Assembly: GCF_000316035.1 (NCBI RefSeq)
Contig: NZ_ANHX01000050.1
Coordinates: 1 to 62,959 of the forward strand
Direction of reading: 5' to 3'
Origin: Paenibacillus sp. PAMC 26794
Lineage (GTDB): Bacteria > Bacillota > Bacilli > Paenibacillales > Paenibacillaceae
Length of the DNA: 62,959 nt
Part shown: one piece after another, positions 46,567 through 56,228 of the stretch
Position numbering within the stretch: position 1 is the first letter of the stretch
Layout: every line of letters begins with the position of its first letter
Made by a program: the position numbers and the translations under genes
The notes under the pieces: generated by a model
Seen by the model: the letters and a program-made list of their open reading frames with translations, nothing else
Told to the model about the DNA's origin: nothing
The model's database searches: none

Positions 46567-46772
46567 GTCTTCTTCCCTCCTTGCTTCTGTGATGGCATGC
46601 TTCTCAAGTTATCAGGAACGTTCTCGTCCCAAGGGATTTCATTGAACTCGATGGAGATGTAATCCGGCTCCCGGTCGATAATACGTGAGAGCTCGCGTGT
46701 GAACACCTCCACGATCTCCTGCTTTTGCTCATCCGTCCTGCCTTCATACAGCCTGATCGTAATTTCTGGCAT
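46563..46772 (-). CDS. 4-oxalocrotonate tautomerase family protein
   Basis: This 69-residue small tautomerase has Pro at position 2, which becomes the catalytic N-terminal Pro, and the family pattern MPEITIRLYEGRTDEQK followed by SIEFNEIPWDENV. Members interconvert enol and keto forms. In this locus it may handle unsaturated uronates released by the lyases, but that is inference. It is the first gene of the seven-gene transcript. Confidence 0.85.
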   Translation of the reverse strand: MPEITIRLYEGRTDEQKQEIVEVFTRELSRIIDREPDYISIEFNEIPWDENVPDNLRSMPSQKQGGKKT

Positions 46773-46799
46773 CCGATTTAAGCTCCCTTCATTACGTGA

Positions 46800-46889
46800 T
46801 GTAAACGCTTTAACAACTTCATCTTAGCGTTCCTGCGGAAGGGCAACAATGGACTGTCTTTTCATTCACTTGTGTTTTCTTTAGGTCAT
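46800..46889 (-). promoter_or_regulatory. Regulated promoter of the polysaccharide operon
   Basis: On the minus strand, ATGACCTAAAGAAAAC (46889-46874) is followed after exactly 21 bases by CCATTGTTGC (46852-46843), containing the -35 TTGTTG. TAAGAT (46826-46821) is the -10 with 17-base spacing. TTAAAGCGTTTACA (46813-46800), a cre with one mismatch, lies at the start point. Activation by the locus response regulator and repression by CcpA are inferred. Confidence 0.72.
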
Positions 46890-47327
46890 GACAAGTAAGC
46901 CCAAAAAGCCCGCTTACGAATGGGGACCTCTTAGAACATCTTATTTTTTGAATATATAGTAATTAATTTCATCTATTTCACTAGAACCTTGCATTAATAA
47001 ACGTAATAATAAAGAAACAAAACGAAAAACACGTCCACGGAACCGGTACCTTAGAACTATTTTTGTTCATAAAGCTAATATTAATATGACTTTATAACGA
47101 TATACTTTAGGAAGTAGCTTACCTGGGGGTCCTATAAGCGAAGTAGAAATTGAAGCAACGTAGGAAGTACCCTGAACCAATGAGAGAATGTCATGTAACA
47201 ACAGCAGAATCCAGAATTATAGAAGTTGCACGATATCGATTCACTAGACATTCGTTAGATTACATAGCGTATAGCCTCCCCATCCAGGTATAGTACATTT
47301 TCACAATCGTAGAAGGAGTGAACCATC
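46890..47327. other. AT-rich intergenic region before chemoreceptor
   Basis: This stretch of about 440 bp is without a gene. It should hold the promoter of the chemoreceptor gene. I could not identify a convincing sigma-D or sigma-A promoter. AAGGAGTG lies seven bases before the TTG start. Confidence 0.4.
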
Positions 47328-49091
47328 TTGTTTAATAAGCTTCGCTGGAGTACCATGCCTTTCTTCATCAAAAATTTGGTGATTTCATTCGGTAGCATCA
47401 TGTTGATCGGTGTAATCCTGATTACTGCCGCGTATCAATTGCAAAAAAACATCTTGGTTGAACAGTTGCACGACCAAGCTACCGTCATCACCCAGAAATG
47501 GTATGATGATCTCGACACTGCCAAAGTGGCAGAAGCGGCCAAGGAAAAAAGCTACTCCGGTCCTGTACAAAAGGAAATGAAAGCTTATCTCGATTCCATC
47601 CATGAATTCTATCCAAACATCGCGCAAGCGTACATTTTCGGTTCAGAACTTGAGCAAGGAAACGGAACGTCCATCATCGCGATCCCAACGAATCTGTTAG
47701 AACCATTCGAGGAAGGTAATCTGCCCGCAGGTGCCATGTACCCGCTGCCTCAGAATAACGTCGTAGTGCTGGAACAGATGAAAAAGGACGGAAAACCTGC
47801 CTTCAGTGATTTCTACACAGATGAGTACGGAACCTGGACTACTCTGATCTATCCGATTAATAACGCAGATGGCTCCATGTACGCTGCTCTTTACTTCGAT
47901 GTAGATGCAAGTGCCGTTCCAAAAGGCCTGAACAAACTGCTTACGTACGGTTTGATGTTCCTGATCGGTTTCCTGATCCTGTTCATGGTGTTGCAATTCA
48001 TTTTGCTGAAAAGAACGTTGCTTCCGATCCGCAATCTGATGAAAGGTATCGAAGAAGTCAGCACGGGTAATCTGGACGTAACCATCGATACCGGGCGAGA
48101 TGATCTGGGTATCATCAACGAGAAGTTTAATGCGATGATCCATCGCTTCAATACAACCATCTATAAAGTACAGAATGCTTCACATCACCTCTCGGAATCT
48201 TCCAAACAACTACTGGGCATTTCCGAGAAAAATAATGTGAACATTCAATCCATCAGCACCAATATTCGGGAAATATCCACTGGACTGGTGTCACAAGACA
48301 AAGCCACTGTGGAGAATGCACGTGCCATGACAGAGATGTCAACGGTAGTGCAGACGATCGCCAGCAGTTCAGCCGATGTGGCAGATGAAGCACTCAGCAT
48401 GGAGCAACGCTCCAGCACGGGTAATGTGGTGATGCAACAAGTTATTGAACAGATGCGCCTGATCTCCGGTGCGGTGCAAAATACGTCAAACTCGATTCAG
48501 TCTTTGGAGAATAACTCGAACGAGATCAGCAACATTGTTAACGTGATTACGGAGATTGCCGGACAAACTAACTTGCTTGCACTTAACGCTTCAATCGAGG
48601 CAGCCCGCGCAGGTGAAGAAGGAAGAGGTTTTGCGGTGGTTGCAGGTGAGGTACGTAACCTTGCAGAGCAATCTCAGGAATCAGCGAAGCAAATTCGACA
48701 GTTAATTGAAGAAATTCAACGGGATATCATGCAGTCTTCCGAAGCGATGCAGTTGGGTTCCAAGGAAGTTACCAAAGGCTTGGAAGTTACCCAAGAGACT
48801 GGTGTATTCTTCGAGAATATTCTGACTGCTACGAATAAAGTTGCAAACCAGATTCAGGATATCTCCAGTTCTACTGAAGAGATCTCGGCAAGCACACAAG
48901 AAATGTCTGCTACGGCCGATGAACTGTCTGCCAATGTCAGCAAGGCAGCAAGCAGCAGTAAACAAATTGAGCAGTCAATTGATGAGCAGGAAGCCTCCAT
49001 GGCAGCCATTGTGAGTGCCTCCGATGAGCTCTCGGTTGTATCCGAGCAACTGCAAGAACTGATCTCATTCTTTAAAGTACGCGCAGAATAG
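47328..49091 (+). CDS. Methyl-accepting chemotaxis protein
   Basis: This 587-residue transmembrane chemoreceptor has membrane segments at about residues 14-36 and 200-222 enclosing a single Cache-like ligand domain. A HAMP domain covers about 223-275. A signalling coiled coil has the conserved tip EIAGQTNLLALNASIEAARA followed by GRGFAVVAGEVRNLAEQS. It works with CheA/CheW to bias flagellar rotation. The ligand is unknown; its place next to the sugar locus is suggestive only. The start is TTG. A strong terminator follows. Confidence 0.93.
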   Translation: MFNKLRWSTMPFFIKNLVISFGSIMLIGVILITAAYQLQKNILVEQLHDQATVITQKWYDDLDTAKVAEAAKEKSYSGPVQKEMKAYLDSIHEFYPNIAQAYIFGSELEQGNGTSIIAIPTNLLEPFEEGNLPAGAMYPLPQNNVVVLEQMKKDGKPAFSDFYTDEYGTWTTLIYPINNADGSMYAALYFDVDASAVPKGLNKLLTYGLMFLIGFLILFMVLQFILLKRTLLPIRNLMKGIEEVSTGNLDVTIDTGRDDLGIINEKFNAMIHRFNTTIYKVQNASHHLSESSKQLLGISEKNNVNIQSISTNIREISTGLVSQDKATVENARAMTEMSTVVQTIASSSADVADEALSMEQRSSTGNVVMQQVIEQMRLISGAVQNTSNSIQSLENNSNEISNIVNVITEIAGQTNLLALNASIEAARAGEEGRGFAVVAGEVRNLAEQSQESAKQIRQLIEEIQRDIMQSSEAMQLGSKEVTKGLEVTQETGVFFENILTATNKVANQIQDISSSTEEISASTQEMSATADELSANVSKAASSSKQIEQSIDEQEASMAAIVSASDELSVVSEQLQELISFFKVRAE

Positions 49092-49107
49092 AATTAATAG
49101 GATACCG

Positions 49108-49157
49108 TAAAACACCAGGGCTTATGAGTGATTTAACTCGAAGCCCTGGTGTTTTTT
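49108..49157 (+). terminator. Rho-independent terminator
   Basis: ACACCAGGGCTT (from 49111) pairs with AAGCCCTGGTGT (to 49151), followed by seven T. It ends the chemoreceptor transcript. Confidence 0.93.
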
Positions 49158-49350
49158 TAATGAAGCTTCATTTTTTGGTGCATATATAATCCTCTTGTTC
49201 TCTTCACCAAAGCCGAGTTAAAAAGTGAGGGGTACACATAAAAAAAATCCCTGTCTTATTCTTCGCTTTTGGGTATACCTCATCGTGTGAATTCATTAGT
49301 GGTATTAGGAGCACAGTTAGATAACGAAGCCGTGCTCTATCTCTTCCCCA

Positions 49351-50466
49351 ATTTCAATTCACGCACTCCATACAGAGTGCGACTTATCTCCATCACCCAA
49401 TACGATTGCCGGTCTGTTATTTCAATCCACACACTCCATACAGAGTGCAACGTCCAACTTACCCATGAGCATCCGCTTGTTATCATTTCAATCCACGCAC
49501 TCTATACAGAGTGCGACGAAATGTACATCGTAGAGAACGTACCGGGCATGAAATTTCAATCCACGCACTCCATACAGAGTGCGACACGCGGTACTCCGTG
49601 CCGTCTTCGGCAATGACGGATTTCAATCCACGCACTCCATACAGAGTGCGACTGTTCCCATGGCGGATTACTCAATAGTGAATTCTATTTCAATCCACGC
49701 ACTCCATACAGAGTGCGACGTGTTGCACCCATCCCCACATCACGAATACAACATTTCAATCCACGCACTCCATACAGAGTGCGACTGTTTTCCAACTTTT
49801 TAGCTCCATCACCCATTTTTATTTCAATCCACGCACTCCATACAGAGTGCGACGGGATGACAAATTCAGTTGGGTGGTTGGTATTATATATTTCAATCCA
49901 CGCACTCCATACAGAGTGCGACGTAAAACTCATGGCGTATTGAAACACTTGGTTAAATTTCAATCCACGCACTCCATACAGAGTGCGACAACATGGAGAT
50001 ATGGTCAGAGCCGTATTACAATCAGATTTCAATCCACGCACTCCATACAGAGTGCGACCCGAGACACAATTACAACGAGAACGAGCAGACTATATTTCAA
50101 TCCACGCACTCCATACAGAGTGCGACTTTACAGAATTTCTTAGTAAGGTTTTTAGCAACAAAGAATTTCAATCCACGCACTCCATACAGAGTGCGACGTA
50201 AAGACTAGTTCTAGTCAACTGCGAATAGACTAATTTCAATCCACGCACTCCATACAGAGTGCGACCACTGTGCTGAATCCTAAACGGGATTCAGTATCAT
50301 TTCAATCCACGCACTCCATACAGAGTGCGACATCGCCGGAGTAAGACGCATTGGCTTGTATTCATATTTCAATCCACGCACTCCATACAGAGTGCGACGC
50401 AGAAAATCTGAAGAAGTGTCAGAAAATATTCCTATTTCAATCCACGCACTCCATACAGAGTGCGAC
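49351..50466 (-). CRISPR. CRISPR array 1, type I-C, 17 repeats
   Basis: Seventeen 33-bp repeats start ATTTCAATCCACGCACTCC and end ATACAGAGTGCGAC on the plus strand. They are separated by 16 spacers of 33-38 bp. The leader lies to the right (50467 onwards), so transcription is on the minus strand. The leader-distal repeats at 49351, 49419 and 49485 carry point changes, as expected for old units. The spacer at 50266-50298 contains a self-complementary CTGAATCC/GGATTCAG. Confidence 0.98.
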
Positions 50467-50659
50467 AGCGAAAAGTGACGTAATAACTATGCTTGAAGAA
50501 TAACTATTAACGTATTTTCGATAGTTCTACTTCTTTAAAACGGTTATCACAAATTTCCGATCATAAATCATTGCCAAAAGGTCACAATAAAGACCTTTTC
50601 GACAAATTCCGAGGTGCGAATCCCCCAGGGAAATCATGTGAGCTTGGCATTCGCACCTG
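50467..50659 (-). promoter_or_regulatory. Leader of CRISPR array 1
   Basis: This AT-rich leader lies between cas2 and the first repeat. Next to the repeat it reads AGCGAAAAGTGACGTAATA on the plus strand, similar to the leader of array 2 and the solitary repeat. Near cas2 it has the stem AGGTGCGAAT/ATTCGCACCT at 50612-50658. It should contain the pre-crRNA promoter and integration anchoring sites. Confidence 0.8.
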
Positions 50660-50950
50660 CTAAAGTATTAACGGATCACCCATATCATAGGAATCTTTGG
50701 CACCCACATGTTGAACTTTACTTTTGTAATTATCACCTAAGTTATAGAATCGGAGACTATCTGTATCCTTATCAATCAACTCTTCCAGTTCGAATCTTAA
50801 TCGTCTAAACTGGGCAGCATCCAGTATACATTCAAACACCGAGTTCTGCACTCGCTGACCGTGATCCACACACTTTTTTGCCACTTTAGATAGTCTTCTT
50901 CGGCCTTCACTATCTATCGTGCTCACATCATACGTAATCAAAATAAGCAA
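50660..50950 (-). CDS. cas2: CRISPR adaptation endonuclease Cas2
   Basis: This 96-residue Cas2 has the ferredoxin-like start MLILITYDVS with the conserved Asp at residue 8. It forms the integrase complex with Cas1 that inserts new spacers. It is the last cas gene before array 1, nine bases after cas1. Confidence 0.96.
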   Translation of the reverse strand: MLILITYDVSTIDSEGRRRLSKVAKKCVDHGQRVQNSVFECILDAAQFRRLRFELEELIDKDTDSLRFYNLGDNYKSKVQHVGAKDSYDMGDPLIL

Positions 50951-50959
50951 TCATCACAC

Positions 50960-51991
50960 CTACTTCCACAGAAACGGAGGATACTCATCCAGATCCCCAC
51001 GTATATATCTTGCCAGTAGTAACGCTTGAGTGTATGGTACAAGCCCCCAAGGTATTTTTTCATTCAAATACGGATGCATAATCTTTTCCTGTTTACGATC
51101 TTGCCACGCTTTTAGCACTTTCTTTCGTGTCTCATCATCCATAATCACTGCGAGATTTTCTTTCACATAAAAACCTTTATCGTTAACTACCTTCTTATTA
51201 ATGAGAGAAAGTACAAATCGGTCTGCGTACACTCCTCGAAGTTCCTCCATCATATCCAGTGCAAGTGAAGCTCTGCCAGGACGATCCCGATGCAAAAAAC
51301 CAACGTATGCATCAAGTCCGACAGATTCAAGTGCAGACTTCATATCATTAGCGAGTAAGGTATAAGCAAATGATAATAGTGCATTCACTTTATCCAGCGG
51401 AGGACGTCGGCTACGTCCATAAAAATAAAACGATTCCTTTTGCTGTAGAATCAGATCATCGAACACAGAGTTATATTGCACGGCAGCCGATCCTTCCAAT
51501 CCGCGCAATATATCCAATTGCTCCACCTCGCGCAACAGCTTCATCGTTTCGCCTAGCGACTCCGTAACTTTCTTGATTCGTTCCGTGTCGATACGTAGTG
51601 CATAATCCCGTGTGGCTCGTTCCAGAATCCACTTGTTGTTGTACAACTTGCCTGTAATCATATTACGAGCAACCCGCGCACTACGCACCTCATCGTCCGA
51701 GATACGATACTGTTCTTTGCGAAGAACCACATTTCCTCGATCCTCACCAATCACCCGTGCGAGGAATCGCCCCGTTCGTGTCATAAATGTCAAACTAACA
51801 TTGCGTGACGCACAAGCCCCCATCAGTGCTGGACTTACTCCAGCATAGCCAAAGGTACAAACGGCCTCCAAATTATGTAGCGGATAGCGAGCAAGAATTT
51901 CTTCCTCCTGCTTCACCACAATGTTTTCCCCATCCAGTCCAAGGTATGTATCGGGTAATGTTACAAATAAGGTGTTCAGCAGCTTTTTCAT
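50960..51991 (-). CDS. cas1: CRISPR-associated integrase Cas1 (type I-C)
   Basis: This 343-residue metal-dependent integrase has a beta-sandwich N-terminal part, including MTRTGRFLARVIGE, and an all-helical catalytic part. The catalytic part includes NALLSFAYTLLANDM and VGLDAYVGFLHRDRPGRASL, the conserved His/Asp region. It inserts protospacers at the leader end of the array. The start overlaps the cas4 stop by four bases. Confidence 0.96.
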   Translation of the reverse strand: MKKLLNTLFVTLPDTYLGLDGENIVVKQEEEILARYPLHNLEAVCTFGYAGVSPALMGACASRNVSLTFMTRTGRFLARVIGEDRGNVVLRKEQYRISDDEVRSARVARNMITGKLYNNKWILERATRDYALRIDTERIKKVTESLGETMKLLREVEQLDILRGLEGSAAVQYNSVFDDLILQQKESFYFYGRSRRPPLDKVNALLSFAYTLLANDMKSALESVGLDAYVGFLHRDRPGRASLALDMMEELRGVYADRFVLSLINKKVVNDKGFYVKENLAVIMDDETRKKVLKAWQDRKQEKIMHPYLNEKIPWGLVPYTQALLLARYIRGDLDEYPPFLWK

Positions 51992-52647
51992 TCATTCAAC
52001 CTGCTTTCGATGTAACTTGAAACGGAGCGTTTGTTCAAGATATCAGGCACACATATATTGTTCAAAGAACAACTTAGGCAGTGTGGTCCTGCTTTGGCTT
52101 TGGGTGTATGGTTCCGTTCAAAATAATGTCTCATCTCTTGAATACTTGCCTTCACTCGTTCCCGATCTGCCGCAGTAATTATGACTTCAACCCTATGTTT
52201 GATCTCATCATAATAAAAATAGGCCTTGGGAATATCACATACGAGCATTTCTTCGAGACATATGACTTGTGCTACCAATTGGGAGTGATCCGAATCATTT
52301 CGTTTGGGCTTGCCGCGTTTGTATTCAACAGGATAAGGAAGGTATAACCCTTCCTCTCCCGCAAGTGGAACTCCAGATGGATCACGAATGAATTCAACCA
52401 CATCACAGATGCCTGTGATCCCAAGTTCTCTCGATTGTACCGGAAGTGCACGAACCACTAGTTTATCGCCTCGTTTTTCACGAAGCGCTGGCTGATCTGC
52501 CTTTCGATGCAAATGATCTCCTTCAATGGTACGCACATTGTCTTCCCACTGCTGTTCGATATGAATTAATGCCCACTGCCTTCTGCAAAAGTTAAAATGC
52601 TGAATCCCCGAAAGCAGCAGATAATCCTCTTCGTTATAGTCCTTCAT
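51988..52647 (-). CDS. cas4: CRISPR-associated exonuclease Cas4
   Basis: This 219-residue RecB-family nuclease has an iron-sulphur cluster. The Cys residues are in HFNFCRRQW near residue 18 and in GPHCLSCSLNNICVP near the end. The PD-(D/E)XK core includes YPVEYKRGKPKRND. It trims prespacers by their PAM in I-C systems. I start it at ATG 52647, which overlaps the end of cas7 by 14 bp; the longer frame has no family similarity. Confidence 0.94.
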   Translation of the reverse strand: MKDYNEEDYLLLSGIQHFNFCRRQWALIHIEQQWEDNVRTIEGDHLHRKADQPALREKRGDKLVVRALPVQSRELGITGICDVVEFIRDPSGVPLAGEEGLYLPYPVEYKRGKPKRNDSDHSQLVAQVICLEEMLVCDIPKAYFYYDEIKHRVEVIITAADRERVKASIQEMRHYFERNHTPKAKAGPHCLSCSLNNICVPDILNKRSVSSYIESRLNE

Positions 52648-53503
52648 ATTCTTGGACTGCCAAGCCTTCCAGCGGCACCACTGTATAATTATAATCATCG
52701 TAGGACTTTGCTTCTGCTACGCCTGGCTTCAATTCAATTTGCAGAGAACGATGTACTTTCGCAGATGAATACTGCCCCATTTTGGAGCTATGTTCCCACC
52801 AATATAACTGGTGAACCTCCATGCTACCATCAGGACGGGCCGAGGACGTATCATTCTCGAATAAGGTTCTCAGTGATTCACGAATTTTCTCCGCGTCTTC
52901 ATATGTAAATCCGGTCTTCTCTGCCAGTTGCGTGTTGATACTTCCATAAAAAACATAAACTCCAAAATCTACGCGGTGTTTCATGCCCATCGTGTCTGAA
53001 CCTTTTTTGTCTGGATCTTTAGCTGTTGTGACAGAGTTAACACTCTTCGTAATCTGCATGCTTGAGATGTCAATCCGATCCAAACTAACCGCTGTATGAA
53101 TCGATACCGGACCCCGAATCCCCACAGATACATCTGTGCCGCTAAAAGCAAATACCTGTCCAAAGCTGCGTACGTCAATCCAGGACTGACAAGCGGCTTC
53201 TGCATACATATCCTTATTTGCCTTTTTACCTTTGGCATGCTCTTGTACATTCTCATTGGCATCGACACGATCTTTAATGGAACGGTGAGCATCATTCCGT
53301 TTTTCATCGGATTGCACCAGAATGGACTCTCCCATATCCTGAAGGCGGTTACGAATTTTACGCTTTATACATACATCCGAGATTTCTCCTAAGCCATCGT
53401 AGTTCTGACGAGGACGGTTTCCATTCAATGGATCACCATTCGGGTTGGCATTACGAACAGACAGTACAACAGCAAAATCGATTTTGTGATCAAGTGTACT
53501 CAT
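52634..53503 (-). CDS. cas7: Cascade backbone subunit Cas7 (Csd2, type I-C)
   Basis: This 289-residue Cas7/Csd2 forms the helical backbone that coats crRNA. The family start FAVVLSVRNANPNGDPLNGN and the segment FGQVFAFSGTDVSVGIRGPV are present. Its start immediately follows the cas8c stop (53504). Confidence 0.96.
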   Translation of the reverse strand: MSTLDHKIDFAVVLSVRNANPNGDPLNGNRPRQNYDGLGEISDVCIKRKIRNRLQDMGESILVQSDEKRNDAHRSIKDRVDANENVQEHAKGKKANKDMYAEAACQSWIDVRSFGQVFAFSGTDVSVGIRGPVSIHTAVSLDRIDISSMQITKSVNSVTTAKDPDKKGSDTMGMKHRVDFGVYVFYGSINTQLAEKTGFTYEDAEKIRESLRTLFENDTSSARPDGSMEVHQLYWWEHSSKMGQYSSAKVHRSLQIELKPGVAEAKSYDDYNYTVVPLEGLAVQEYEGL

Positions 53504-55432
53504 TTAGTTATCCCCTTGTTCGTTCAATTGGTTTTCATCGTCTTTATCAAGTGTAGCTGCGGCTTCTTTATCTTTCCTACTTGTATATAAATCGTTACGC
53601 TGACTGTAGAAGCCTAGTAAGTATAATCCCGTAAGTGGCTTGTCTGTAAAATCTTCCAACTGTAGTTTATCTCCAACTTCATCCAGCAACGAATTATAAT
53701 ATCTGGCACCCGTCCCCATCCGCGCTTGATAAGGTTGGAGATTAGATTGAATAATGCTCCAAGTTCTGCCTGGTCGTTGTGCAAAGGCGTTCATATATCG
53801 AATGGCATTTGTCGCTCGTTTTTCCTCTTTACCCAGAGCACTTCTCTCTAATACATCTGCAATGGCAAGCATTCTGCCAAATACGTAGCTACGATCCGTT
53901 GTTTCTGTATTCAGACTCACTCCATACCCCTCCTTCTTATTAACAAGTGCGCAAGTAATGCTCAGTGTTTTCTCCCACTCCCAATTTTCCATGCCTACCG
54001 GGTTGGATGCACGTTGGATAGAACTGCGAACGATATCCAGCGGAATGGGTCGCTCATCTATGATACATGGGAGCATTCGCTCCATTAATCCCTTAACTAC
54101 CTTGTCACTGGCTCGTGGACCATAGGCTGCAAATGCAATGTCTTTGGTCGCAGGCGCCCCAACAAACGAGACGGGTTTGTCATTTTTATTTTTCCGATAA
54201 CGATGTAACCAATAACAGCTCTCATGCCAAGCTAATATTCGATCCAAATACTCGTTCTGATCTAAACTCCGATAATACATAATCGACATTCGCCCTGGTG
54301 TGGCCGCATCCAGTGTCATCAAAGTCACTTCATGTTTAGAGTTATACTCCCCATCGTATCGGTAACCGCCAATCGCCTTCCTGATTTGCAAAGCAAACTC
54401 CTTATGAGTTGTGTCCCTGCCAGCAAATGCTTCCTCATCATCCTCATCCCACAAGCTAAATGCATCTTCTTGAGGTTCTGGCATATCCAGACTTGTGCTT
54501 CCCCACACCAGAAACACTTTGCCATCAATGGTGGTTCCTTGTCGATCAATGAGCCACTTCAGAGCGTTATGCCCTTTCTGTGAAGCTTCGTAGCTTACTA
54601 CAGCTGCGTCACGACTGGTACGAAAACGCCCCCGATACGTAAATCCACTAGAGTCGTTAGCTGAGATCAACTTGGACTTATCCCCTGAGTGACGTATGCG
54701 AGAAGCATGTTTATCAGCAACTGGTAGGTAATCACCTGTCACGAAACAGATATCCTTGTCCTGCAAACTCATCTCGTAAAAATGGATAAAAGACTGCTGT
54801 ACCGAAGCATCCCGCCATAATCTGGATTCGGGTTCTCCTGGAATATCTACAGCAAATCGAACAAATGCCCCACTCTGATCTGCTGCGATGACATTGAAGA
54901 TGTCAGGCTTTTTCCCTTCCTGGTCGCCAGGCCCTGCGATCCACTTCTCCAGCAGCTTACCTTGGCTATCCACATGAAGTATGCCTCTGTTCACTAAATC
55001 AGCGATGAGTGTACCTTTGCTGACATAGTGAAGTACACTCTGTACTCTAGGGTGACTAAAGGGAGATTCGCACCAAGCCTTCAGTTGGTTTAAATAATCC
55101 TGATATGGTGTTCCCTTGACCTCTCCGCAGAACTGAGTGTAATCTCCTGCAACATAGGATAACTTGTCAAAAAGCGGATACGGTACGGGTGCACTCGTTC
55201 GGCTTGCGGAAGCTTCGGTGCAAGGAATAATCGTACTGCCATCATTCTTTTCTACCACTTTGGCATTTACGATATCTCCTTTTCCATTCAGATGAACTTC
55301 AATATGGGCGGTCTGTGTTGTGTGCGAGATTGGAATCAGAGCGTATTCCTTGCCGTTTTTCTTCATTTCAAATTGTCCGACAACCTTAGCGTGATCATCA
55401 TACGTTCTGCTTAAATTGGCAAGCCAACTCAT
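53504..55432 (-). CDS. cas8c: Cascade large subunit Cas8c (Csd1)
   Basis: This 642-residue Csd1 is the PAM-recognising large subunit of the type I-C complex. It starts MSWLANLSRTYDDHAK and shows typical segments such as RFAVDIPGEPESRLWRDASV and RMSIMYYRSLDQNEYLDRIL. In I-C systems an internal start within this gene yields the Cas11 small subunit. The start overlaps cas5 by four bases. Confidence 0.96.
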   Translation of the reverse strand: MSWLANLSRTYDDHAKVVGQFEMKKNGKEYALIPISHTTQTAHIEVHLNGKGDIVNAKVVEKNDGSTIIPCTEASASRTSAPVPYPLFDKLSYVAGDYTQFCGEVKGTPYQDYLNQLKAWCESPFSHPRVQSVLHYVSKGTLIADLVNRGILHVDSQGKLLEKWIAGPGDQEGKKPDIFNVIAADQSGAFVRFAVDIPGEPESRLWRDASVQQSFIHFYEMSLQDKDICFVTGDYLPVADKHASRIRHSGDKSKLISANDSSGFTYRGRFRTSRDAAVVSYEASQKGHNALKWLIDRQGTTIDGKVFLVWGSTSLDMPEPQEDAFSLWDEDDEEAFAGRDTTHKEFALQIRKAIGGYRYDGEYNSKHEVTLMTLDAATPGRMSIMYYRSLDQNEYLDRILAWHESCYWLHRYRKNKNDKPVSFVGAPATKDIAFAAYGPRASDKVVKGLMERMLPCIIDERPIPLDIVRSSIQRASNPVGMENWEWEKTLSITCALVNKKEGYGVSLNTETTDRSYVFGRMLAIADVLERSALGKEEKRATNAIRYMNAFAQRPGRTWSIIQSNLQPYQARMGTGARYYNSLLDEVGDKLQLEDFTDKPLTGLYLLGFYSQRNDLYTSRKDKEAAATLDKDDENQLNEQGDN

Positions 55433-56154
55433 TCACTCACCTCATTTCCAAACCATTCTGAATGAAGATCATCTACAGATTGCATATTCCCTGCATCGAA
55501 TATTTTAGCTGTACCTTCTCCCACTTTGCGCACCAATGTGCATTCATCCGGACGGATAAATTGAATGACACCATGCTGCATTTTCGCTTTCCACAGACGA
55601 ACCTCTCGCTCATTGCTTCCTGTTTCATCCGGGTAACTGATTCCATGCAACATCGTGCCAAAATCAAGCTCACCTATACGATCATAGAAACTGTCATCTT
55701 CACCAAACTGGCACGGTTCAACGTACCCCTGACATTCACGGGTCCCCAGAAAGATATCTCTTCGTCCCCCAACCTGAACTGCTCGTTTGGCGATATTGTG
55801 ATGTTTATGTTCGTTCTGGTCATGTATCAAATCTTCACGATGCGGATTAAATATAAAATGAGCCTTCACCTGATAACGCACATCTCTTAGATAGGTGTAA
55901 TAGGCCAGTGTGTTGCCCCCGCTATATTCAATCGGACGCATACCCTTTGATTCGGTCTGAATTGGATTCATAATACGGACTTCATCTACAATCCAGGTCA
56001 GCGTTGGCTTCCAGTAAATAGATTCAACAATCCCTTTGAGGGCTTGGTATGTAGGAATCTGATAAGAGAATTTTTCTCCGCCCAACTTGGTCAGTGGATC
56101 GGTGAATAGCGCATATTTTCCCGAAACCTCAAATACGATTTGATTTCTCAACAT
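55429..56154 (-). CDS. cas5c: crRNA-processing subunit Cas5d (type I-C)
   Basis: This 241-residue Cas5d replaces Cas6 in type I-C and cuts pre-crRNA at the base of the repeat stem. The sequence shows FEVSGKYALFTDPLTKLGGEKFS and the GTRECQGYVEPC segment near residue 136. It stays bound to the 5-prime handle. The neighbours on the same strand are cas3 (74 bp upstream) and cas8c (overlapping). Confidence 0.96.
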   Translation of the reverse strand: MLRNQIVFEVSGKYALFTDPLTKLGGEKFSYQIPTYQALKGIVESIYWKPTLTWIVDEVRIMNPIQTESKGMRPIEYSGGNTLAYYTYLRDVRYQVKAHFIFNPHREDLIHDQNEHKHHNIAKRAVQVGGRRDIFLGTRECQGYVEPCQFGEDDSFYDRIGELDFGTMLHGISYPDETGSNEREVRLWKAKMQHGVIQFIRPDECTLVRKVGEGTAKIFDAGNMQSVDDLHSEWFGNEVSE

Positions 56155-56228
56155 TTCAGCTCCTTTCTATGGGGTATAGGAGGGAGAAACATGTATCATG
56201 AATCTCCCAGATGTAATGAATCAAATGA

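Noticed and set aside
49269..50208. Several open frames with repeated FNPRTPYRVR or STHSIQSAT stretches
   Set aside because: They are translations of CRISPR repeats and spacers in array 1 and have no ribosome binding sites.
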